Positions 1 to 10,674 of a stretch of 64,000 nt of DNA are shown here, one piece after another; positions within the stretch are counted from its first letter, which is position 1; each line of letters starts with the position of its first letter. The notes under the pieces are model-generated. The model did no database searches and had not been told where the DNA came from. It saw only the letters and a list, made by a program, of their open reading frames with translations. The stretch is from Dendrocalamus latiflorus (Eukaryota > Streptophyta > Magnoliopsida > Poales > Poaceae), in contig CM029632.1 of NCBI GenBank assembly GCA_017311315.1, positions 18,092,669-18,156,668 on the forward strand, given 5' to 3'. Position numbers and translations under genes: made by a program.

Positions 1-85
1 CAGGTCCAGGGTGGACAGCCAGAGGGCGCCCGCCGGCGTCTCCTCCGTCAACACCACCAACGTCGTGCGTAGTCGTGTGTCTAGT
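1..85 (-). other. Possible BAHD-acyltransferase-like coding fragment at window edge
   Basis: On the minus strand the first bases read open as a peptide containing TPAGALWLSTLDL. This resembles the N-terminal segment of BAHD (HXXXD) acyltransferases, where a TP-x-G-x-LWLSNLDL-like motif is common. The fragment runs off the left edge. There is no in-frame ATG, and an AG that could be a splice acceptor lies near position 85. The HXXXD and DFGWG motifs would be outside the window, so the assignment rests on one short motif and may be chance. Confidence 0.2.
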
Positions 86-218
86 GGTGGATTGCGCTTC
101 CTTACGAGCGCGTAGGTGTGACGGGCGTTGTGTTCAGCTGCGTTGTGGCGTGGTCTCTGCGAGCTTTTTCGGGTTGGTTTATATAGAAGCAAGCACGCAT
201 ATTAGTCTGGGGGATTCT

Positions 219-355
219 ATCATATACCCTCTCCTTAGTTGGGGAATTCAGGATTTACCCTCCCACCTCAATGACATGTGGGGTCATCATAAGTCACTGA
301 CGCATGGGCCAGGAGGGTAAATCCTGAATTTCCATCTATGGAGAGGGTATATGAT
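219..355. mobile_element. Short MITE-like inverted repeat element
   Basis: The left arm begins ATCATATACCCTCTCC and continues into a block ending GGATTTACCCTCC. The right arm carries GGAGGGTAAATCC and ends GGAGAGGGTATATGAT, the reverse complement of the left. The whole is about 137 bp with arms near 50 bp, so it would fold into a hairpin. I could not fix a target-site duplication, so the superfamily is unknown. Confidence 0.6.
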
Positions 356-359
356 CAAT

Positions 360-1470
360 AAAACCTATTAGTCTAGTTTCTCTCTCTTGATAGTTCACCT
401 GCTTACGATAGCCTGACTGCCACTACGTACCTTGCTACAGAGCATGTGAACTCGCCGTGTAGTGTCGGCGCTTGCCGGGTCTGCTGCATGTCCATTTATT
501 TTCTCGTTCAATTGATGGAAGCCAATTGTTTTGCACTTAGCCATTTTATTTAATGTGTTAAGTAGTGTTAATTGTATGTAATTAGTATTAATCGTACTAA
601 TTAATTACATTAAAACTAATTATATATAATTAGTACTAGTTAAAACACTAAATAAAATGTGATTACTCTATTGCTTTAATTATCACTAATTAAATACAAT
701 TTTGTACTATTAATTATCATTAATACTAATTAAATATGCTTAGTGCTAATACACCGCCGCACTGTGCCAGCCGGCATCCCGCACATGAGAGGCTCGGCAG
801 ACGGCCAGCGACTACTACAGCTTGCGGGCCACCTGTCGACCTCCTCTTGCTCGGTAGGTTTACGAGAAAGATAGATTTACAAAAATAGATATTTAATGAC
901 TAAATTTTAAAAAAAAGTAGCTATAATGACGTTGATGTGAGCAGTTCAATTGATGAAGCAGGAATCAGGATCATCCGATCATGTCCGTATCTTTCTGCAG
1001 TCTTGAGCCTTCACAGTATGGATGAGGCCAGTCCGCGCCTTCCACGCGCAGGCGGCAACCCTCCCACGCGACGCCCCACGCCGCCGTGCCGGCTCTCGTC
1101 AGTCCAAACAGCGCCGTCAACTGAATGCACTGGTGCGAAGTGCACCCCATCCGCATGCTTCTTTGCACGCAGATGCATGCACCCCCATGCATCTCAAAGC
1201 CCTCCTCTACACCGCCTAAGCTAGCTAATGAGCAATAGCGCGCAGTAGCAAGCATGCATGGCAGTGTGGCCATATCTAATGCGGCAGTACTATGTGAAAA
1301 TTAACATCGTAGTAACACAATTACACAACGTAAAATTCTTTTTGGATGCGACTGCTGCGCTTGTGGTAGCGCTACCTCTCGCAGCCCTCCTCCACGGCTC
1401 TACGACTGGTAGCTCTGCGCACTTCTCCCACCTTCCTTGCCCCTTACTAAGAGGACCGCCTCCAGCCGTA
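360..1470. other. Non-coding stretch, AT-rich then mixed
   Basis: Positions 540-740 are AT-rich with repeated TAATTA-type words. Positions 760-1470 have mixed composition. Overlapping open frames here (for example near 937-1273) have no recognisable domain and run on both strands over the same GC-rich bases. I see no gene. Confidence 0.5.
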
Positions 1471-1924
1471 GCTGCCGGCAGGGGCGGATCTACAGTGGGT
1501 CAAAGGTGTTCAGCTGAACACCCAAAATTTTTGACAAAAAACCTAGTATATATAGGGTATATTATATATGTATATATATACAACTGGGTCATTTTCTATT
1601 TCAACTGCCCAGATCTGCTGCCCGGCGGCCCGGCCCGACCGCCCGAGGGATTCCGCGTGCGCGCGTCGGGGAAAGCCAGCCCAGCCCACGCTGCGCGGCG
1701 TGCGCGCCTGCGGCCTGCTCCCCCGGCCATTTGCGCGTGCGGCCTGCCGACACCCTTACCCCCGAATCCCCGATACGGCGATCCCCCATTTCTCCATTCG
1801 CAAATCCCTAACCCTAGCGCAGTCGGCGACAGGTGGCTCCGCTCCGCTCCGCGACCAGCAAGCGCGCCTCGCCGCCTCCGCCCTCCGTTCCACCGGCGAA
1901 CGCGCCTCGCCTCCTCCGCCCTCC

Positions 1925-2100
1925 GCTCCGCCGGCTAGATCTGGGGCTGAGGGGCTCTCCCTCTCCGGGCCTCCGACTCCGTGCCCGCGCCGGCGCCTCG
2001 CACGACCGGCTCCGGTCCGCTCCGCCGGCGACCGCGCCTCACCGCCTCCGCCCTTGCTCCGCCGGCTAGATCTGGGGCTGAGGGGCTCTCCGGGCCTCCG
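1925..2100. repeat. Internal GC-rich direct duplication in the hAT element
   Basis: A block of about 38 bp containing GGCTAGATCTGGGGCTGAGG occurs near 1930-1967 and again near 2062-2098, within a CCTCCG/CTCCGCC-rich region. The surrounding open frames on both strands are products of this biased composition. Confidence 0.7.
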
Positions 2101-2556
2101 GCTCCGGCCCTCCGCTCCGCTGCTCCGAGACCCTCCGCTTCGCGCCTCCGGGCCTCCGCCGCAGTCCACGACCGGCGACCCGCGACCCGAGACCGCACCA
2201 GGCGCGCCTTCGTGCTTCGGCCGCTCCGCACCTCCACCGGCAGCCCGGCCTCGGGCCTCGTCGCCTCCGCTCTGCCTCTGCGGCACGCCAGCACCCGGGC
2301 ACCGCCGTCCAGCACTCCAGCAACTGAGCAACCGGAGCCGGTGAGTACTTCTGTGATTGTCTTCTGTGCACTGTGCTGTACTGCTGTTGTTGACTTGCTG
2401 TTAATGCTCAAATGCTGTAATGTAGTTGTAGTATGTGTAAAGACGACTAGATGAGCATGATGTTGAAATGTGAAATTATTGATGGGTGATGATTTGATGT
2501 AGTCCTGCCGGACTGCCGGAGCATGATGTTGATGTACTGTTGTATGTGTAAAGATT

Positions 2557-2812
2557 GAGATTGTTGTTATCATGTTATGTGTTGAAAAATGAAAATGAGC
2601 AATGCTTTTATGCTTGTATGTGAGTATGTCTGAGTGACTGAGTCTGACTGTCTGAGATTGTTGTTATGTGTTATTGTGTTGAAAAATGAAAATGAGCAAT
2701 GCTTTTATGCTTGTATGTGAGTATGTCTGAGTGACTGAGTCTAAGATTGTTGTTATGTGTTGAAAAATGAAAATAAGCAATGCTTTTATACTTGTATGTG
2801 AGTATGTCTGAA
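2557..2812. repeat. Tandem repeat, about three 80-95-bp units
   Basis: Three successive copies of a unit containing GTTGAAAAATGAAAATGAGC, then GCTTTTATGCTTGTATGTGAGTATGTCTGA (given here in words: a TGCTTTTATGCTTG block followed by a GTGAGTATGTCTG block), lie inside the hAT element before its right end. Unit length varies by small deletions. Confidence 0.75.
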
Positions 2813-2864
2813 TAAAAATTCGAACACCCATTCCAAAATTCTTGCGTCCACCACTGGCTGCCGG

Positions 2865-3660
2865 TGTTACCATTGGGCACCCTCCGTACTACCACCCCCT
2901 CCCACCTCCCACTACCACCCCACCCAACCTAAGTGTTGGTCGTGCCGCCCACCGCCCTCCTCTGATCCCACCACCGACGGTACCACCGCTACTCACCGTC
3001 AAGTCACCCCACCCCCTCTCTCTATACCCGGGGTCCCGGTGAACCTTTTCCTTAACCTAGGGACCGTAACCGGCCACCAGTGGCCGTTGTCACCAAAGAA
3101 GAGAAGAGAAGAGAAGGAACGGAAGGTGGTCTTGCAATAAATCCCAACGGCGAGTTCGCTCGTGTGGCAAATCGGACGGACATGCACCTAGGTGCACGAT
3201 AAGCCTATGGCATTATAGATTTGACTTTTTTAAACAAGGATAAAGCCAATTTCTATTAAGAGAAGGAAACCGTATAGCAGTACACAATGTAAGCAACACA
3301 GCAAACGTACATGTGCAGGGTAGCATGCCAAGGAATCGCGGAAATGGCAAGCCAACGAAATCAAAGAATAGGTTCTTTTCGGCTACGGTGATGGCTTTTG
3401 GTCCTAGTGTGAATGTTTGTGCGAATGAACTGAATGCGGATAAGCCATTTCAAAAAAACTATCCCAATAAATCGCTTCAAAACGGCGGCAAAGAAACTAT
3501 CATATTTATTTATTCGAGAAAAATCATAAACCATAAACCTTAAGCCAGCTACTGTGGAGCTCAGCCAAGGGGACAAGCATCTGCCTCAGCTCATTCGACG
3601 GGCGCGAAGTACTACGTTGCAAAATTTGCATTTTATGATTTTATCAGAGTACTGCCTTAT
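2865..3660. other. Non-coding stretch between repeats
   Basis: This continues the host sequence interrupted by the hAT element. It is pyrimidine and CCACC-rich to about 3030, has a short GAAGAGAAGAGAA run near 3100, and then becomes AT-rich. No recognisable coding sequence or RNA gene is seen. Confidence 0.4.
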
Positions 3661-3667
3661 AAAGTCC

Positions 3668-4230
3668 ACGAATACGAACGGATTCACCAAACGGCGGAAA
3701 GTACACGGGTACGAATGGAAACGGATGAATACAAATGGAATAGTCTCAAATACGAATATGAATTCATATTTTACAATGAATATGAATACGAATATAAATT
3801 CATATTTTTAAAATAAATACAAATACAAATTCGAATATTCTCAAATACAAATACGAATTGAATGTCGCAACAAATATGAATTCAAATCAAATATGTACTT
3901 AATTCAGTCGAATGCAAATATCCTAAAACTTTTATAACAAATCTCTGTAGAATAAATTTATGTAACATAACTACATGTCTACACGAGCTAGCAGTGTAAC
4001 TCATAGAGTTAAAAATTATACAGAGTGTTTTCACTTCTTAATTGTGAACCTTGGTTCATTAGAAAATTGCTTCCTACAATTATCCCTAAGGAGGTCGCTA
4101 GGGATAAAAACAGATCGAATACGAATCGAATAATCTTGAATACGAATACGAATATAAACATCCTTAAATACGAATTTTATTTATCATGTGTATGTTTTCT
4201 TATATACGAATATTGGATAAAATGAATCAT
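3668..4230. repeat. AT-rich degenerate tandem repeat of AATACGAATA-type words
   Basis: Two clusters (about 3668-3910 and 4105-4225) are built from imperfect repetition of AATACGAATATGAATTCATA and AATACAAATACG. They are separated by about 190 bp of ordinary AT-rich DNA. The clusters could be the internal parts of a degraded DNA transposon. No termini were established. Confidence 0.55.
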
Positions 4231-4351
4231 CTTGTATCGTTTCCCATCTGTATTCACGGGTTCGGAGCTTCCGTTATGTACCGGACGGATAGAGACAGGC
4301 AAACATCCCACCGAATCGGCGGCGGCGGCTGATGGAGTGGGGCGACGAGGG

Positions 4352-4839
4352 GAACAAAGCTTCCCTGTCCCCAAGCTCCCTGTTCCCCTGCGTGTTCCCG
4401 CGATCTCGAGCGTGGAACAGGGAGCTTGGGGACAGGGAAGCTTTGTTCCGACGAGAACAAAGCTTCCCTGTCCCCAAGCTCCCTGTTCCCCTGCGTGTTC
4501 CCGCGATCTCGAGCGTTCGTTGGTGATCCAACGGTTCACATTTTTTCTGTATTTTATATTTTCACTATTTATCTATTTTCACCTGAAATTTAAAAATAAA
4601 AATAGATTAATCCATCATAAATAATAAAAAATACAAAAAATTTACAGAAAAAATTTTCTGTACTTTTTATTATTTATGATGGATTAATCTATTTTTATTT
4701 TTAAATTTTAGGTGAAAATGGGTAAATGGTGAAAATATAAAATGCAGAAAAAATATGGACCGTTGGATCACCAACGAACGCTCGAGATCGCGGGAACACG
4801 CAAGGGAACAGGGAGCTTGGGGACAGGGAAGCTTTGTTC
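4352..4839. mobile_element. Fold-back MULE-like MITE with 9-bp TSD and nested partial copy
   Basis: The termini are GAACAAAGCTTCCCTGTCCC and its reverse complement ending GCTTTGTTC. The flanking nonamer CGACGAGGG is identical at 4343-4351 and 4840-4848, a Mutator-type TSD length. The right part (4455-4839) is a nearly perfect palindrome with arms of about 190 bp centred near 4651. The left part (4352-4448) is a second, shorter palindrome with the same ends, separated by CGACGA (4449-4454), a partial copy of the TSD. It has no coding capacity. Open frames across it are mirror images of the arms. Confidence 0.85.
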
Positions 4840-5000
4840 CGACGAGGGGCTCGCCCCCGCGACAAGCTGCAGCACGTCCTCGCCTGCCTCCTCATCGCCA
4901 TCGTCGTGAGCTTGCCATGCGAGTTAGCGGTAGGGCTGCCGCACCAATCACAATTCACAAACGCTGGCATCCCCATCCACAAGGCTAAAACAAAACTCAA

Positions 5001-5032
5001 CACTACAATACAATACAATACAATACAATACG
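5001..5032. repeat. Short AATAC microsatellite
   Basis: Five to six tandem copies of ACAAT/AATAC precede the PPR gene by about 400 bp. It is a simple repeat, given as a landmark only. Confidence 0.7.
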
Positions 5033-5442
5033 TAGTACAGTACCACGGCATTTCTGAGTTTCCCAAAGAGTAACGTGAAGTAAGAAAACAGCAAGACCAA
5101 GCCAAGCACCTACCGAACTAGAGTGTTTTCGGCAACACCATCCATAAGCGTGAGTGTTCTCTAATCTTCTGGTGTGAAGAGTCGAGAGTCGCGAGTTGCT
5201 GGGCCGGCGGGATCGCATGGAAGAGCCTCCGTCTAGTGGGCCGAAGTGCCGGACTAATAAAGTACAAGGATATCGGGCCGATTCGCGTTTCATTAGCAAT
5301 CGCGGGCCGGGCCGGTCCGGGCCGCGAGGACCCGTTGCGGGTGCGGCCATCGCCGTCGCGCCGCGAGCGCGTCTAGTCCTCCGGAACTGACGCCGTCGCG
5401 GACCGAGCCGCCGAGCGAAACGTACTGACAAGCCCGCCCCAC

Positions 5443-6609
5443 ATGGCACTCCTCGCCGCCGCTGCCGCCCGCCGCCTCCCTCGGCACCTCCGCCTCCTAC
5501 ACCCCCACCGCTTCACCACCTCCTCCTCCGAGGATCCCCAGGCCCCCGCCCCCGTCCCGGAGCCCCAGTCCCCCGTCCGCACGCCGCCGGACGAGCAGTT
5601 CGCGGCGTGGATCACGCGCCTCCGCCCGGGCTTCACCGCGCACGACCTGGCCGCCGCCATCTCCTCCGAGCCGGACCCGGACCTGGCCCTCGCGCTCTTC
5701 CGCTGGGCCGCGCTCCGCCCGGGCTTCCGCCACGCCCCCGCCTCCTACCTCGCCGCCCTCAACGCCGCCTCCTCCGGCCGCCGCCCCGCCGCCGCCGAGA
5801 ATCTCGTTCAAGACGTGCTCGCGGGGGCCTGCTCGCCCGACCTCCCGCTCCTCAACGCCTGCCTCCGCTTCTGCTGCGCCCGCCGCCGCCTCTTCCCCGT
5901 CGCCTTCGACATATTCAACAAGATGCGCTCCCTCCCGGCCTCCGCCGCCTGCCGCCCCGACGTAGAGACCTACACGCTCCTCCTCACCGCCGTCGTGCGC
6001 CGCGTCCGCCGCCCGCCCGCCTCCATGGTCTACCTCCACGCCGTCCGATCCCTCTCCCGCCAGATGAAGGCCTCCGGCGTGGTCCCGGACACCTTCCTGC
6101 TCAACCTAATCATCAAGTCTTACGCGCGCTGCCTGGAGATAGATGACGCCCTCAAGGTGTTCCGCGAAATGCCGCTGTACGGCTGTGAGCCGAATGAGTT
6201 CACATACAGCTACATTGTCAAAGCCATGTTCCAGAAAGGCAGGACCGATAAGGGGATGGTGTGTTTCAGGGAAGCGAGGGAGAAGGGATTTGTGCCGACC
6301 GGCGGCGTGTACATGACTGCCGTGTCGGCGCTAGCGCTGGAGTGGAGTTTTGAGGAATCAAGACAGGTGCTGCTGGATATGTTGGATTGCAAGAGGAAGC
6401 CAGATATGATCACCTACAGGACGCTACTGGAGGAGATGTGCCGGGCTGGGCGGACAGAGGAGGCGTTTGAGCTGCTGGAGGAGTTGAAAGGGAGGGAGCG
6501 AGGTGCGTTGGACCAGAGGATGTACTCAGAATTGCTCGATGGGCTGCATTGGATTTCTCAGCCACAGCAGGATAGCCTTCCTGTCCGTGACAGGGGTTCT
6601 GATAGCTGA
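5443..6609 (+). CDS. Mitochondrial-type P-class pentatricopeptide repeat protein
   Basis: This is a single-exon gene of 388 residues. P-class PPR proteins bind organellar RNA in a sequence-specific way and act in transcript stabilisation, splicing or translation. Residues 1-35 are rich in Ala, Arg, Leu and Ser with almost no acidic residues, as in a mitochondrial targeting peptide. Four clear 35-residue repeats follow in register at 215-249 (PDTFLLNLIIKSYAR), 250-284 (PNEFTYSYIVKAMFQ), 285-319 and 320-354 (PDMITYRTLLEEMCR), with a longer degenerate repeat at 172-214. No E, DYW or SMR domain follows, so this is P class. It is short for the class but complete. The first ATG after an in-frame GC-rich leader is used. 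GC content falls from very high at the 5' end to moderate at the 3' end, typical of grass genes. It resembles proteins of the At3g25210 type, from recall only. Confidence 0.9.
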   Translation: MALLAAAAARRLPRHLRLLHPHRFTTSSSEDPQAPAPVPEPQSPVRTPPDEQFAAWITRLRPGFTAHDLAAAISSEPDPDLALALFRWAALRPGFRHAPASYLAALNAASSGRRPAAAENLVQDVLAGACSPDLPLLNACLRFCCARRRLFPVAFDIFNKMRSLPASAACRPDVETYTLLLTAVVRRVRRPPASMVYLHAVRSLSRQMKASGVVPDTFLLNLIIKSYARCLEIDDALKVFREMPLYGCEPNEFTYSYIVKAMFQKGRTDKGMVCFREAREKGFVPTGGVYMTAVSALALEWSFEESRQVLLDMLDCKRKPDMITYRTLLEEMCRAGRTEEAFELLEELKGRERGALDQRMYSELLDGLHWISQPQQDSLPVRDRGSDS

Positions 6610-8600
6610 AATGCATCGATGAATCGCATATCTTGTGCTATTTCATGGCGATCACGGTCATAGAAAATAAAATGCGTGACTGCTTCAGAAGACTGTGTAC
6701 CTCTGCTTGAACGATTCAAGATAAATTGATGCAGAGAAGTCACCCCCTTATCTGGGATTATCTGGTTGACTCTCAACTTGCACAACTACTGCTACAAAGT
6801 GTTAAAATGTCTTCATGAGAGGTGGGATCAAAATTCTTGCTTAGTCTGCATGCCTGCACCAACTATTTGTGGGGTGATAGCTGATAAACTTGCCCGTGAA
6901 TAGCAATTTCTGAAGTAATCCTTTAACGGCCATTCAGAAAAGTTGTTCCAGGTATCATATATTGATAATTTGATATGAACAGCTACATAACAAAATTGTA
7001 GGGTGATACATTTTTAATTGCTTTTGCTCGTAAAGCTCAATAGTGGAATAACTAGTATTTATGCCTGTGAGCAATTACTCTCTTTGTTTCTATACCTGGT
7101 TTCCATAATACAGAATTAAGATATTACTGGTTGTATGGTATAACCTGGCTCATCATGTGCAATTGAGATATTTACCCTTGCGAGTAATACATTATGTGCC
7201 ATGCCCTTGTTTCAGAATAATCTGGTTAACTAGCAACCCCCTTGTACCCCTCGTACCCCATTGTATTTCTCTTCACATAGTGAAGATACAATCGAAAACA
7301 CAATTTCTCCTTACATATGAGATTTTGAGTGTCAGCATTAACTCCGCAAGTAGGAACTACCCCAGGACATGTAATGGTGCTGAAGATATCTTCCATGCTT
7401 AACTGTTTCAAATGAATTATGCGCTGGAAGCAAGTCCAATATTCAATTCAACATCCTACGTCCACCCTGGTGCCTCGCTTTATACAGTGAGATACAATTA
7501 GCAAAAATGATTCATTTTATTGCATCAAGATCCTAGTTTCTGTACTGTCCAATACTGGAAACAGCAAACTGACCAGGGTACGAAGACATGTCATATTTTA
7601 TGTATGAAGCAATACATAGCACATATTTTCCATATATCCAGATCTTGTGCCAGTTGTGATTGTAGTTTGTAGAGTTACCAATCGAACAGACCAACTTCTG
7701 AATTATCAGGTACCAATTGCACCAGGTGTTAGACGATGTTTGCCTGTTGCCCTTATCCTACGAGATTTCAGGTTGTGCTGACTTTTTGTTAATCAGTCAG
7801 TAGTAACGAATGATCGTACAGTTCTAAAATGTTTGTGCTAATCAACGCGAATCAACATAAAATCGTTCATGTTACTGAGCATGTGCGATCCCGAGTAGGC
7901 TTCTATGCGGCACCCTCTCAATACATGTAGCATAAATCTTGAAGCACGGGTAGGAATAAGTAATCATCATCTATCTGTTATTTATGCTGTAATATTTGTG
8001 CAACTTTGAAATAGTGATGCATAGAAGCACCTCTCAGCGATTAAACTGCCATTTCTCCAAATCAATAGCAGCAGCAGGCAGGCTAAATTGGAACTCCCTC
8101 TCGTGTTACCTTGTGTTATGTGTGATGTGTAATATGTGCGCTGTGATGTCGTGAGGTTCTAGTTGCAATTGCTGCTTCTACTTTCTAGCTCCAGTGGAAT
8201 TTTGCCAGCTCGCATGGTCATGCTCGTTCGTTTTTAATTCAATTCTTCCGATCCAACCGTGTCATGGGTGTGATCTGAGATATAAATTGTCGAAGTTCAA
8301 TTGGAATTATTTGTCTACGAATTCTGATAAACCTGATCAAAGGTTCGTGCGAGATCAAGGCTTAAACTAAGTGTTCTATTTCGCTTACCAAGGGCCGGCG
8401 TAGCCTGCATCAACTCCTAGTTTGAAACGCCTATTTCTGTCAGCAGAGGGTTTGGAGGCGTCCTTTTATGCTGTGATTTATAATTTTTTACTATAACTTA
8501 TGTATTTAATAAATAATATTTATAACTTTTCATTATGATTTATTTATTTAATAAACGATGACTTGTGTAATAAATAGTGATAACCGGAGCTGACCCGTGA
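6610..8600. other. Intergenic, no gene seen
   Basis: This stretch contains the PPR 3' UTR and about 2 kb of moderately AT-rich DNA. Short open frames (for example 7157-7402) lack domains or plausible splice context. No repeat family shared with the rest of the window was noticed before about 8620. Confidence 0.5.
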
Positions 8601-8619
8601 AACTTCGATTCGACGGTTG

Positions 8620-8830
8620 CAAATTTTATAGCTTTCCGTACATCTGTGAACTTCCTGTTCTTTTTTCAGTTTCATTTGCCTTATCTGTGAAGAGCTAGTA
8701 TATTTTTATTTTTAAATTTTTTAAATTTAATTACGTTAAATTGGTCATCTTTAGCTACAGTATAATTTTAATCAACTATAATATAATTTTAGCTATAAAC
8801 CACTATTTTTAAACCCAACCAAACGGATCC
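8620..8830 (+). repeat. Diverged copy of dispersed MITE family A
   Basis: It shares the diagnostic order of words with the better copies at 16950 and 31362: GTGAAGAGCTAGTATATTTT, an A/T run TTTTTAAATTTTTTAAATTT, AATTACG, then GCTACAGT and CAACCAAACGG near the end. It is truncated or decayed on the left. It lies just upstream of the LTI6-like gene and so may form part of its promoter. Confidence 0.5.
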
Positions 8831-8988
8831 TACCTGCAATCGATAAATCTAGTACGCTTCGTTGGTCGAGTTCCGTCCGTTCGAAGAGAAGGAAGGCACG
8901 CTCCCCCTCTTCCGCGTCCGCGTCTGTCCGGCGAGCAGCGGAGACAGCATCATCCGCGCGCGCGGCGCCGCAGGAGCAGGAGGAGAAG

Positions 8989-9302
8989 ATGGGTTTGGGG
9001 TCGTGCTGCTGCCGGTGCCTGGAGATCCTGTGCGCCATCCTCCTCCCTCCCCTCGGCGTCTGCCTCCGCCACGGCTGCTGCTCCGTCCGTAACACACACA
9101 CACACAGCACAAAATCCCGTTTTCTTGATCTTTCTCTTACCTCGCTGCTTGTCTCTGCTGGAGCAGATGGAGTTCTGGATCAGCGTGCTGCCTCACCATC
9201 CTCGGCTACCTGCCCGGCATCCTCTACGCCGTCTACGTCATCGTCTCCGTCGACCCCGACCGCGTCCGCCGCGGAGACGACGACTACGTCTACGTCGCCT
9301 GA
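8989..9302 (+). pseudogene. LTI6/RCI2 (PMP3-family) hydrophobic protein gene with 1-nt insertion
   Basis: PMP3/UPF0057 proteins are small two-helix plasma-membrane proteins linked to cold and salt tolerance and membrane potential. Exon 1 (8989-9084) encodes MGLGSCCCRCLEILCAILLP and continues to the family hallmark PPLGVCLRHGCCS. A short GT-AG intron (9085-9166) follows, and exon 2 (9167-9302) begins MEFWISVL. After codon 9188-9190 one extra C (at 9191-9192) shifts the frame. Ignoring it, the sequence continues LTILGYLPGILYAVYVIV and a charged tail DPDRVRRGDDDYVYVA to a TGA at 9300-9302, exactly as expected for the family. As written, the product would become an Arg/Pro-rich tail and lose the second membrane helix. 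It is either a recent pseudogene or a sequencing error. No alternative splice choice using the visible GT sites restores the frame. Confidence 0.85.
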
Positions 9303-9359
9303 CGTACCGGCGTCCCCTGCCTTGGCCTTTGTATGGGGGTTAGGTTAGTACAATCAATC

Positions 9360-10220
9360 CTGTTCCTGCCCCTTGTGAAGGGGTGTGCATCTACAATTTA
9401 GGCAAGTTAATTGATCGATATTTGCTGGTACCGTGGATTGCAGTTCGTTTGTAAGTGTTTATTTATCTGCTTCAGTTGTGTGATTGTGTGTTTATGAGTA
9501 TTTACCTGGTTCAATTGTGACTGTGCGTCGACTGCTCTCACATGAAAATGGATCTTGAGTAGTTTCTCGAAGGGCTGTGATGAGAATTAGATTGATTGAA
9601 GCAACAAACGATGTATAGACAGTGATAGCAAAACTTGCTTCGCATCAGGCAAACGGTTTGTCTGATAACAATCTGCACTTCTTGCTAGAAGCGGTTCTTC
9701 AGCAAGGGGATCACCATCTCTTTCAATAGCAAGGCAGCTAGTTAAGTTCACAAGAATGACACGTTTTTTCTAAAAAAAAACCCAGATTCATGTTAGAAAA
9801 CCTTGACTTATGTTCAATAAGCTCATAATAAGCTAGAATTGTGGCTGATCTTACGTGCTCATTGGAGAACAAAGCATTTGTGCTCAAAGTGAGTACTAAG
9901 GCCTAGTATAACAAGAGTAGCAGAGCATTTTCCTAAAATCACACCGTAGATGCCTTGGCAAATTGTGAGAATATTGAGCGCTTGTCATTCATAAGAATCT
10001 CTGCGTTTCCTTCTTCAACCTAAATTGGAGAAATATGAGTTCGGTATTATGCTAACTTGATGAGTGAAGGGCATTTCACAAAGCATAATCATGATGCAGA
10101 GGTCCAATGAAGGGCGTCTCATTTACATTATCGTTTGTTCATTATTGTAAAATATTATTATGGCATCTATGTTTTATATCATTGCTAAGAAGTTACAATT
10201 TTCTTGTTTTCATTTCCCCC
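9360..10220. other. Intergenic, no gene seen
   Basis: This is the 3' flank of the LTI6-like locus and moderately AT-rich DNA up to the ABC-transporter relic. No open frame with a recognisable domain was seen. Confidence 0.4.
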
Positions 10221-10222
10221 CA

Positions 10223-10664
10223 CTAGTAGTCCAAAAGGGTCAGCATATTGCCTTGATCAAGGACTAGAATATTGCCCATTTTCATGACTGTTGAAATACG
10301 ATGTGCTATGGTGAGGACCGTCATGCCTTCGCATTCAGCAGAAATAGTATTTTGTAACAGGAATGCTGTCTGATTGTCAACATTGGCTGTGCATTCATCA
10401 AGGCAAAGTACCTGTAGAATAATTAACAAATAATAGCAAGTTTAACTTCTTTGAGCAACTATGAGGTATACAGCATAAAGTCTACTATAAGCTTTTGCTG
10501 CTGATAGAAACTGAAAGAAAGTTTCGAAATATCAAAGTAGCACAAGTAATAATGCAATGGTAAAGTAGTATATACCCTGATGATTTTAGGATGGCACAGG
10601 CAAGACATAGGAGTTGTCGCTGGCCTACCGAAAAGGATGCACCACCTTTCACATCATCACATGG
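10223..10664 (-). pseudogene. ABCC-type (MRP) transporter relic, C-terminal nucleotide-binding domain
   Basis: Two minus-strand exon remnants encode part of the second nucleotide-binding domain of an ABCC transporter. The upstream piece (about 10575-10660) reads GGASFSVGQRQLLCLA, the ABC signature region. After an intron with acceptor CTACAG, the downstream piece (10411 to about 10223) reads VLCLDECTANVDNQTA, covering Walker B, then LLQNTIS and the H-loop IAHRISTV. The frame then degenerates (ILVLDQGNM and a stop). The wording is close to the ABCC13/MRP subgroup, from recall. The donor of the upstream exon is poor, and 5' of it the gene is cut by a copia LTR at 10675. No membrane domain or first nucleotide-binding domain is present, so this is a non-functional fragment. 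Confidence 0.85.
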
Positions 10665-10674
10665 ATGTCGATTG

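Larger units (their letters stand above)
1479..2856. mobile_element. Non-autonomous hAT (Tip100-like) element with 8-bp TSD
   Basis: The element opens CAGGGGCGGATCTACAGTGG and closes TTGCGTCCACCACTG, giving short imperfect terminal inverted repeats. It is flanked on both sides by the identical octamer GCTGCCGG (1471-1478 and 2857-2864). An 8-bp TSD and a CAGGGGCGG terminus fit the hAT superfamily, Tip100 branch. No transposase is encoded. The interior has a GC-rich block (about 1600-2340) ending in a consensus splice donor at 2341 (GGTGAGT), which looks like a captured or leader exon, followed by AT-rich sequence with a tandem repeat. Related ends occur at 15827-15870 and 24968-25975. Confidence 0.85.

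Noticed and set aside
1568..2573. Several long overlapping frames in the GC-rich block (up to 258 codons)
   Set aside because: They run on both strands in most phases, are Pro/Arg/Ser-rich and contain no domain. The open frames come from GC bias inside a hAT element.
4177..5105. Multiple mirrored frames around 4.2-5.1 kb
   Set aside because: They are arms of the fold-back element read on both strands.
5497..6146. Long antisense and shifted frames over the PPR gene
   Set aside because: They are shadows of a GC-rich coding sequence. Only the frame at 5443 has repeats in register and a targeting peptide.
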